A stretch of DNA of 64,000 nucleotides from Myxococcaceae bacterium JPH2. GTDB lineage: Bacteria; Myxococcota; Myxococcia; Myxococcales; Myxococcaceae. The DNA is taken from the NCBI GenBank assembly GCA_016458225.1, contig JAEMGR010000010.1, positions 309,969-373,968 on the forward strand, written 5' to 3'. The number at the start of each line of letters is the position of its first letter. Positions within the stretch are counted from its first letter, which is position 1. The notes under the pieces were generated by a model. It did not search any database. It was given only the letters and a program-made list of their open reading frames with translations, and had not been told where the DNA came from. Both the position numbers and the translations under genes were made by a program. Shown one piece after another: positions 23,234 through 29,304 of this stretch.

Positions 23234-24399
23234 CGCTATCCTACCTCGTCCTGCAGCCGACATCGCTGTGCAATCTCAACTGCACGTACTGCTATGTTCC
23301 GGGACGGCGCAACACTTCTCCGATGTCTGCCGAGACGCTCACGCGAGTCTACGAGTGTCTCCAAGAGTCGACTCATATTGCGAAGAGCCTGCACTTGCTC
23401 TGGCATGCGGGCGAGCCTCTGACAGTGGGGCTCCCGTACTTCCGCAGCGCCGTTGCTGCACAACGATCATACTCAGTACTCGCCGATGCGACGCAGTCGA
23501 TTCAGTCAAATGGCACCCTGATCACTGATGACTGGTGCCATTTCTTCCAGGATAATAAGATCGGAGTTGGAGTTAGCCTCGACGGCCCAGAGTGGATACA
23601 TGATGGTTCTCGACGAACATGGGGAAACACGGGCAGTCACGCCAAGACGATGCGCGGTGTCCGGCTTCTCCAGAAACATGGCGTTGACGTCCACGCGTTA
23701 GCTGTCATTACGTCGGAGTCGCTCGATCACGCCGAATCGTTCCTGCAATTCTTTCTCGACGCTGGCATCTCGCAGATCGCGATAAACATTGAGGAAATAG
23801 AGAATAGCCACGACCAATCGTCACTTGCTCGCCACCCCCGTCGGCAGCAAGAGCGGTATGGTCGCTTTATCGCAGAACTCTTCGAACTCTGGTGGCCACA
23901 CCGAGAGCGCGTGGGAATTCGGGAGTTCGAGTTCATTATCGATGTGGCAGAGAATCTGAATCGTGACCCTGAGTTCGTCCCAGCACCTCTAGTGACGAAG
24001 CCTGGCGCGATGATCTCTGTATCGTCGCGCGGCGACATCGTTCCTTTCTCGCCGGAGCTAGTGGGGGCCACAAGCTCCCGTTACCACAATTTCATCGTTG
24101 GGAACGTACATTCGCTCGCATCGTTTGATGACATCCGAGCCAATTCCGTCTACCAGCAGATGGCTCGAGACGTCACGGCTGGAGTCGAGAACTGTCGCCG
24201 TGAGTGCGGCTACTACTCGCTGTGTGGAGGCGGCGTTCCAGGCAATAAGTACTTCGAGAATGGATCATTTGACACAACGACGACAATGTTCTGCCAGCTC
24301 CAACGGAAGACATTGGCCGACGTCGTCGTTAGCGCCCTCATCGAGAAGTCACACGCATTCCGCGCGACGAAAAAGCTTGGTCGTCGCGGTTCACCATAA
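23230..24399 (+). CDS. Radical SAM/SPASM peptide maturase, cyclophane-forming (GrrM/XyeB-like)
   Basis: This 389-residue enzyme has the radical SAM CxxxCxxC motif at Cys14, Cys18 and Cys21 and a C-terminal SPASM-type region: FSPELVG near residue 278, then CRRECGYYSLCGGG and VPGNKYFENG. The CGGG-x-P-x-NK-x-F-E-x-G signature is typical of maturases that link an aromatic ring to the beta-carbon two residues on, making three-residue cyclophanes. It starts at a GTG overlapping the precursor stop, so expression is coupled. Base use is less GC-rich than the phage structural genes, which suggests a different origin. No transporter or protease gene is adjacent. Confidence 0.85.
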   Translation: MTLSYLVLQPTSLCNLNCTYCYVPGRRNTSPMSAETLTRVYECLQESTHIAKSLHLLWHAGEPLTVGLPYFRSAVAAQRSYSVLADATQSIQSNGTLITDDWCHFFQDNKIGVGVSLDGPEWIHDGSRRTWGNTGSHAKTMRGVRLLQKHGVDVHALAVITSESLDHAESFLQFFLDAGISQIAINIEEIENSHDQSSLARHPRRQQERYGRFIAELFELWWPHRERVGIREFEFIIDVAENLNRDPEFVPAPLVTKPGAMISVSSRGDIVPFSPELVGATSSRYHNFIVGNVHSLASFDDIRANSVYQQMARDVTAGVENCRRECGYYSLCGGGVPGNKYFENGSFDTTTTMFCQLQRKTLADVVVSALIEKSHAFRATKKLGRRGSP

Positions 24400-24445
24400 C
24401 GGCGCCCGAGAGGTGAACTGGACGCATGGATCACTGCTGAGAGGA

Positions 24446-24472
24446 GCGGGCGGCCCGTGCTGCACCGCCCGC
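24446..24472. terminator. Bidirectional terminator between the RiPP locus and the amidohydrolase gene
   Basis: GCGGGCGG, 11-nt loop, CCGCCCGC in a convergent gap. The same GC-rich palindrome type ends other convergent pairs of this prophage (2623 and 20952). Confidence 0.5.
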
Positions 24473-24486
24473 GGCACGTCAGAGAG

Positions 24487-26193
24487 CTACGGCGAGCGCG
24501 GAGCCAATGTGCCGTCGCTCCACGCGACCTCTCCGTCCAAGACGGTCAACACGCTTACCGTCTTGGGCAGGTCCTCCGGAGGGACCGCCCTCGGATTGAT
24601 GACATCCCGGTCGAGGATGGCGAAGCTTGCGCGCTGTCCGACAGCGATTCGCCCCTGAGAGTCAGGCGCCTGACCTCGAGCGCTCGAAGCGATGGTGGTG
24701 TAACCCGCCAAGAACGCTTCCCGACTGATCGCCTCCCTCTGGTTGAATGGATGCGTGGTGGCAATCTGCATTTCGAGCCAGGGCGACGTCGGATATCCAA
24801 ACGCGTCCGTCCCAAAGGCAAGGGACACTCCGGCGTCGCGCATTGACTGGAGCAGTTCGGTATCTGCGACCGAAGGCGCTTGGAGGCGGGCCGTCGTGAG
24901 GCCCGGAACTGACGCGAGGTGCGTGGCGTTCTGGATGACTGGCACGCCATAGGCCGCGAGACGCGAGAGCTGACTGCGCGTCACGAGGTCGCCATGCTCC
25001 ATGGTGATGGCGCCTGCCCAGGACCCGCCACCGACCTCGGCCAGCGACTGGAGGAGCAGTTCGACTCCGCCGTCGCCGAGGGCATGAAACAGAACATGCG
25101 CCCCCATTGCTCGCGCGTCGCGCAGTACCGAGACAGCGAAAGCCTTGCTGACGTCGGTTGAGCCATACCAGGGTGCATTAAACGTGTACGGGCAGGTCGA
25201 GGGCTCAGAGTACGCCAGCGGAGGCTGGGGCAGCCGGGCCGCCGTGCAGTCTCCAGGAGCCCCGTCCAGAAACAGTTTCCAGACGCGCCGGCCGTTGTGC
25301 GGCCCGGGACGCGGGCCGCTCGCAGTGATGATATCAACCGGAATGAAGGGGACGCGCGTCCGGCTCGCCACCGCAGCGCGGATGCCCTCGATGCGCGCCC
25401 CAGAGACCGCGAAGTTGATGTCGTAGACGACACCGCCCCCGAAGGCGGCCCATGCCTGGCCGTACTGCACGAGCCCGTCAGTGAGGAATGAGTCCGGAAG
25501 ATAGGCCGTAAGGGCCTGAAAAACTGGCAGTTCCATCATTTCTTGAATGAAACCGGTCAGCCTGCCGCTCGGGTCGCGAGACAGGCGTCCGGTCTCACTG
25601 TCTGGCGCGCCGTCTGCGTACCCTGCCGCAGCAAGGAGCCGCGAATTGACTGCCAGGCCGTGGCCGCCCCAATCGGCGGCAAGCACGAGGTGAGCCGGCG
25701 CGACGTCGTCAAGGAAGGCGCGCACGTCCTTCGGGCACGTCTTGTAGAAATTGATGCCAACGAAGACCACGACCGGTGTGCCGGCCGGGCGCTCCGCGGC
25801 CTTCGCGGCCACGAGTGCCCGAACCTCCTCGGCCGTGGGACCGTACTCGCCTCGCTCGACCCACTTGGTGTCATTCGCGATCCAATCGGGGTTGGCGAAC
25901 GACTCCGGATGCGAGTGCGCATCCACAAGCGCCGGGATGACTCGGCGCCCCTTGAGGTCCACCACGGCGACATGGGGCCGGGCCTCAAGCTGGTGCGTGG
26001 CGCCCACGGCGATGATGCGTCCTTGGGAGACCATGAACGCCTGGCCATCCGGTTGCCCCTCTCCCAGCCAGACACGCCCATTGACATACAGGGTTGCAGA
26101 GGCCGACGGCGGCAAGGGATTGCCCGCGCAGGCAGCAGGTGGCAACGCGAGCGCCAACAGCAGACACGACAAGACAGCAGGACGGCAGTCCAT
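24487..26193 (-). CDS. YtcJ-like metal-dependent amidohydrolase, lipoprotein
   Basis: This 568-residue enzyme of the amidohydrolase-3 group has metal and catalytic motifs in order: DAHSHPES (HxH) near residue 95, KLFLDGAPGD with the candidate carbamylated Lys near 310, FHALGDGG near 375, MEHGDLV near 405 and FGTDAFGYP near 470. It starts with a signal peptide and a Cys after LPPAA, so it is probably lipid-anchored outside the cytoplasm. The start at 26193 (MDCRPAV) has AAGAGG upstream. Substrate unknown; such enzymes hydrolyse amide, imide or ester bonds. Inside a prophage it is a cargo gene. Confidence 0.82.
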   Translation of the reverse strand: MDCRPAVLSCLLLALALPPAACAGNPLPPSASATLYVNGRVWLGEGQPDGQAFMVSQGRIIAVGATHQLEARPHVAVVDLKGRRVIPALVDAHSHPESFANPDWIANDTKWVERGEYGPTAEEVRALVAAKAAERPAGTPVVVFVGINFYKTCPKDVRAFLDDVAPAHLVLAADWGGHGLAVNSRLLAAAGYADGAPDSETGRLSRDPSGRLTGFIQEMMELPVFQALTAYLPDSFLTDGLVQYGQAWAAFGGGVVYDINFAVSGARIEGIRAAVASRTRVPFIPVDIITASGPRPGPHNGRRVWKLFLDGAPGDCTAARLPQPPLAYSEPSTCPYTFNAPWYGSTDVSKAFAVSVLRDARAMGAHVLFHALGDGGVELLLQSLAEVGGGSWAGAITMEHGDLVTRSQLSRLAAYGVPVIQNATHLASVPGLTTARLQAPSVADTELLQSMRDAGVSLAFGTDAFGYPTSPWLEMQIATTHPFNQREAISREAFLAGYTTIASSARGQAPDSQGRIAVGQRASFAILDRDVINPRAVPPEDLPKTVSVLTVLDGEVAWSDGTLAPRSP

Positions 26194-26304
26194 ATGCGTA
26201 CCTCTTGGTTGTACTGCGTGGTGAGACTGAGGGCCTGGACAGGGCGAGCGAGGGGGTTGCGTCCCGCCCCGCCCAGGCGGCGCCACGAGGGCGCCTCAGA
26301 TAAA

Positions 26305-26532
26305 TCAGTCTGAGTGCAGGCCGCTCAAACAGAACGCCCCGTACTTGGTGCGGTCCATCCGACCGCGGCACGTGGGGCACCGCTCACCGGAGCCGGGATC
26401 GGGCGGCTCGGTGGGCATGGACGTGGCTTTGCCCTGGAGGGCATCCAGCTTGGCGAAGTAGTCCGCTCGGCCGTCGCGGTGGCGCTGAACCTCTGGAGAG
26501 ATGACACGGGTGCGGCGGGGGAAGTAGCTCAC
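26305..26532 (-). CDS. Small zinc-ribbon-like phage protein
   Basis: This 75-residue protein begins at GTG (VSYFPRRTRV), with AAGGAGG 8 bases upstream. The GTG overlaps the stop of the preceding gene (GTGA). The C-terminal half contains CPTCRGRMDRTKYGAFC, a CxxC plus later Cys arrangement that may bind zinc. It is the last gene of a three-gene minus-strand cluster (27,121 to 26,305) next to the regulatory region, probably expressed early or during lysogeny. No function known. Confidence 0.6.
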   Translation of the reverse strand: MSYFPRRTRVISPEVQRHRDGRADYFAKLDALQGKATSMPTEPPDPGSGERCPTCRGRMDRTKYGAFCLSGLHSD

Positions 26533-26876
26533 GGCGTTGCCTCCTTCACGCCAGAAGGGGCGCCCACCCGCGCGCGGAGGCGTGCGGAGCGCGCGTGCCG
26601 CTCCAGCTCCGTGCGCAGCACCTCCACGTCGTGCAGGGCGCGCAGGACGGCCCGCCGAGCCTCCCCCGCCCAGTCGCAGCGGTTGTGCCAGTCGGACGAA
26701 TCGTCCGACTCGCGCGCGAGGGCCAGCTCCGCGTCGGCTGCCGCGACCCGCGCCTCCCGGAGCTGCTCCAGCACCGCGGCGCACCGCTCGACGTAGGCGC
26801 CCACCTCCCGCGTGTCGAGCGCCCCAGCGCCCTCCTCGAGGAGCGTGGCGAGGGATGCAGTCGTGGGTGTCGTCAT
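26529..26876 (-). CDS. Hypothetical helical phage protein
   Basis: This 115-residue protein is almost wholly helical, with heptad-like Leu/Ala spacing and many Glu/Arg residues (AAVLEQLREARVAAADAELA). That suggests a coiled coil or a small DNA-processing accessory. The start carries the recurrent leader hairpin, which marks it as a native phage gene. It is coupled to the following 75-residue gene by a 4-base overlap. No family is recognised. Confidence 0.65.
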   Translation of the reverse strand: MTTPTTASLATLLEEGAGALDTREVGAYVERCAAVLEQLREARVAAADAELALARESDDSSDWHNRCDWAGEARRAVLRALHDVEVLRTELERHARSARLRARVGAPSGVKEATP

Positions 26877-26893
26877 GCCGCCGGAAAGGGGCG
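26877..26893 (-). promoter_or_regulatory. Start-associated hairpin, gene at 26876
   Basis: Minus strand CGCCCCTTTCCGGCGGC directly before the ATG; CGCC pairs with GGCG. A larger GGGCGCCC repeat lies just upstream. Confidence 0.5.
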
Positions 26894-26920
26894 CCCTCGT
26901 CTGGAGGGCGCCCGGGGCCG

Positions 26921-27121
26921 CTACTCGTTTCGCGGCTGGAGGCGCTCCAACTCCGCCTCAAGGGCCCGGTAGTACGCGAGGGCCTTGCTCAACTCCGACT
27001 CGGTCAGGGCGCGCGTGCCAGCGACGCGGAGCGCGCTCTCCAGGCTGTGCACATCCTTCAGCGGCTCCTCGACCCGGAAGTAATGGACCTGCATCGTGCT
27101 GCCCGTCATCTCGCTGCCCAT
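26921..27121 (-). CDS. Hypothetical small phage protein
   Basis: This 66-residue product has a predicted helical C-terminal two thirds (TESELSKALAYYRALEAELE). First gene of the minus-strand cluster; its start region faces the operator candidate at 27184. Size and position are typical of small early regulators or anti-host proteins, but no motif is diagnostic. Another in-frame ATG four codons later is possible. Confidence 0.55.
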   Translation of the reverse strand: MGSEMTGSTMQVHYFRVEEPLKDVHSLESALRVAGTRALTESELSKALAYYRALEAELERLQPRNE

Positions 27122-27294
27122 GTGCGGCCCCCTTGATGTGCTGCGAGGGGGACTATGCGCTCCTCGTACGCTTCAGTCAATACTTGTATATACAAAATGA
27201 TTGTCGGTAGTTACTAGGCGATTTCGGAACATACGTTGCCGCGCTCAGTCAGTACGAGGTAAGACCCCTTGGCTAACCCACTTGGAGGGAGCGA
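27122..27294. promoter_or_regulatory. Divergent promoter region with palindromic operator candidate
   Basis: This AT-richer gap separates divergent early genes. At 27184-27195 there is a perfect 12-bp palindrome TTGTATATACAA. It may be the operator of a phage repressor, with promoters facing both ways. Exact promoters cannot be assigned from the sequence alone. Confidence 0.5.
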
Positions 27295-27636
27295 ATGGCA
27301 CGGAAGGCAGCGACTACGGCGGCACCGGCACCGGCACCGGCGGAGGTGAAGCCGAAGCTCGTCACCTTCAGGGCACCGGCGGACATCCAGGTGATTTTGA
27401 AGGGTGCTCAGGAGGCCGGTGGAGAGGCGACTGCCACCATCTTCCGTGCGCTCCGGCACATGCGTGACTTGGAGGAACTGCTCGGGGTTGAGGACTGGGC
27501 GGAACTTGAGAAGCGCGCGAAAATCCGCAAGGTGACGGTGGCCGTCATCGTCGCGGAGCTGGTCCAGCCGTCTCTTGCCTCCGCGCGGTCCGACCATGGG
27601 CGCCCCTTCCCAGGGCGGGCCGACAACAAGAAGTAG
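27295..27636 (+). CDS. Putative small DNA-binding regulator
   Basis: This 113-residue protein has an Ala/Pro-rich basic N-terminus, then a segment starting KLVTFRAPADIQVILKGAQ that resembles the strand-helix opening of ribbon-helix-helix proteins. A helical region and a basic C-terminus follow. It is the first plus-strand gene after the palindromic operator candidate, and TTGGAGGG precedes its ATG. A repressor or copy-control role is inferred from position and layout; no exact family is recognised. Confidence 0.5.
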   Translation: MARKAATTAAPAPAPAEVKPKLVTFRAPADIQVILKGAQEAGGEATATIFRALRHMRDLEELLGVEDWAELEKRAKIRKVTVAVIVAELVQPSLASARSDHGRPFPGRADNKK

Positions 27637-27688
27637 CCCTGCGAGTCCGGAACACCCCGTAGACTCCGCCCACGCACCGGGAGCCGCA

Positions 27689-28564
27689 ATGAGGAACGCC
27701 GAGAATATCTGGATGGGTCGATCGTCCGACGAGGAGCGCGAGCCCGAGAGGGCCCAGCGCGTAACCACGCGGAGGCAGACCTGGTGGAAGCGCGCGACGA
27801 CGCTCGTCGTGCACCGCTACAGGGGGCTGCTCACGGGACGTATGCGGCAAACGGTGGACTCGGCAACGGGCGCTCCGGCGCTCGACATGGAGATCAACGG
27901 GCGGCTTGAGCACCTGCACCCGTTGCATGACTACGACATGCACCTCAGCTTCAGACAGAGGACCGCCACCGAGCCACCGCGAGCGCGCTTGCGCATCTCC
28001 GGCGTCCCCTCCTGGGCGGACGCCGTCGCCATCCGCGACAACATGGAGAGAGGCTTGAGGGTGGCCAAACTGATGATCGCTGGCTCGATGACGGCTCCGA
28101 GACTGAGGCACACGATGGCGCACCTGCGGGCGCGTCAGCGCCCGCGGCTCCCGAGCATGCGCGCCCGATTCATCAAGCGGCGCGTGCGCGAGTTCGTTCG
28201 GCGCACGAAGGGGCCTATCGCGAATGGGAGTGCGGTGATGGCTGCCGTGGCTGCCATGCTGTTCGGCGCGCTCCTCATCCCGCAGGGCGACATCCTGGCT
28301 GCCCTGCCCATGCCTGTTGACGTGGTCAGTCTCGTGGTGCGCACGGCCCCCTCCGGAGGCATCGCGCGCCCCATCCCCAAGAATCCCCTTCCCGGGCAAA
28401 AGACCTCGAACTGTGATGCGGACGCGGCGGAGGAGTTCATCGAGGTTGGATGCTTCACCGCCGTGAAGCGTAAGAAGCCGCCCTGCGGCGTGCTCTTTGA
28501 GCATGACGGCGAGTGCTACAACGCGGTCGGAGTGGAGCAGCCCGCGCCGAAGCGGGATAAGTAG
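27689..28564 (+). CDS. Single-pass membrane protein with cysteine-rich C-terminal module
   Basis: This 291-residue protein has a basic, Arg-rich cytoplasmic part (about residues 1-175), one membrane segment near residues 180-210 (AVMAAVAAMLFGALLIP) and an outer part. The end carries a Pro/Cys-rich module: NPLPGQKTSNC, a central GCF, PPCGVLFEHDGECYNAV. Modules of this PGQK...C...GC...PPC...GxCY form recur at the C-termini of myxobacterial membrane and kinase-associated proteins, so a cell-surface or sensing role is possible. GGGAG lies 6 bases before the ATG at 27689. The opposite strand is also open but shows no protein-like pattern. Confidence 0.6.
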   Translation: MRNAENIWMGRSSDEEREPERAQRVTTRRQTWWKRATTLVVHRYRGLLTGRMRQTVDSATGAPALDMEINGRLEHLHPLHDYDMHLSFRQRTATEPPRARLRISGVPSWADAVAIRDNMERGLRVAKLMIAGSMTAPRLRHTMAHLRARQRPRLPSMRARFIKRRVREFVRRTKGPIANGSAVMAAVAAMLFGALLIPQGDILAALPMPVDVVSLVVRTAPSGGIARPIPKNPLPGQKTSNCDADAAEEFIEVGCFTAVKRKKPPCGVLFEHDGECYNAVGVEQPAPKRDK

Positions 28565-28735
28565 CGGCAGTCGATTTGCTTTCCGGGGTCGCCCTGTGTT
28601 ACCGCTTATCGCGTAGCGCTCGCGACCCGTTGCTGGGACCATTACCGGTTCGCGCCCCCACAGATTTCGCCTCGGCATCGCCTTGGCGACCGGCAAAGGC
28701 CGACGCCCCACCACCGGTGAGGCGCCCGCCCTCCG

Positions 28736-28773
28736 GCCCTCGCCGTCGTTTGTAATGGTCCGACGGCGAGGGC
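28736..28773. terminator. Strong hairpin, 13-bp perfect stem
   Basis: GCCCTCGCCGTCG, 12-nt loop, CGACGGCGAGGGC. Lies after the 27689 gene and could end its transcript. Confidence 0.55.
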
Positions 28774-29032
28774 TACTTACTGCTGGGGGTCGCATGATTA
28801 GCCCGACAAGACACCTCCCCGCCCTGATGAGCAGCTCGTACCCGAGCGCCACGGTGGCCGACTCCCGTCTCTTCCGCTGGACACGATGTCTCCCATCGGA
28901 GCGCCGATGCACTGCGCGTGCGCCCAATCCGAGACTCGCTCCGACGCCCGCCCCCACTCCGCGTAGACGCCGCTCGATGGCCTGACCGTTGCTGTCTGGC
29001 TAGGCCGTTGCGTCACGCAAGCATTTCGGGCC

Positions 29033-29053
29033 GACCTGACAACCTGTCAGGTC
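29033..29053. promoter_or_regulatory. Operator-like inverted repeat upstream of xis
   Basis: GACCTGACA, ACC, TGTCAGGTC: perfect 9-bp arms with a 3-bp centre, 48 bases before the xis ATG. The GTATCA direct repeats lie between it and the start. Suitable for a dimeric regulator. Confidence 0.4.
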
Positions 29054-29100
29054 CATACCAGAAAATTAGACGTATCAATTGTATCAGTAGGGGGAAGTTC

Positions 29101-29304
29101 ATGGAGACTCAGAGCGCGCAGTTTGAGGATGGCTGGGAGGTCGAGCGTGCCGCCCAGTTCTTGGGGATCTCACCGAGAACGCTGTATCGGCTCACCAATG
29201 AGCGGAAGGTGCCCCACTACAAGGTTGGTGGAGCGCTCCGATTTGAGCCATCCAAGCTGCGTGCGTGGCGCGCAGCTGGCGGGAGCGACAATGCCCAGCG
29301 GTGA
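29101..29304 (+). CDS. xis: Excisionase / helix-turn-helix DNA-binding protein
   Basis: This 67-residue winged-HTH protein of the MerR/excisionase type (HTH_17) has WEVERAAQFLGISPRTLYRL, then VPHYKVGGALRFEPSKLRAW. These proteins bend DNA near the attachment site and steer the integrase towards excision. AGGGGG lies 6 bases before the ATG, and the gene overlaps the start of int by 14 bases, so the two are co-translated. Confidence 0.85.
   Translation: METQSAQFEDGWEVERAAQFLGISPRTLYRLTNERKVPHYKVGGALRFEPSKLRAWRAAGGSDNAQR

Larger units (their letters stand above)
28565..29100. other. Intergenic region between the early genes and xis-int
   Basis: No supported gene in 535 bases; short frames on both strands look random. 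The region contains a strong terminator-like palindrome (28736-28773) and, close to xis, an inverted repeat (29033-29053) and tandem GTATCA copies near 29071-29085, which may serve xis/int regulation or arm-type integrase binding. Confidence 0.45.

Noticed and set aside
27545-28957. 470-codon minus-strand frame opposite the 27689 membrane protein
   Set aside because: Composition is that of an antisense GC-rich shadow; the plus-strand frame has a membrane segment and a conserved-looking Cys module.
28683-29016. Short frames on both strands before xis
   Set aside because: No ribosome site and no recognisable pattern; one lies across the strong palindrome at 28736.
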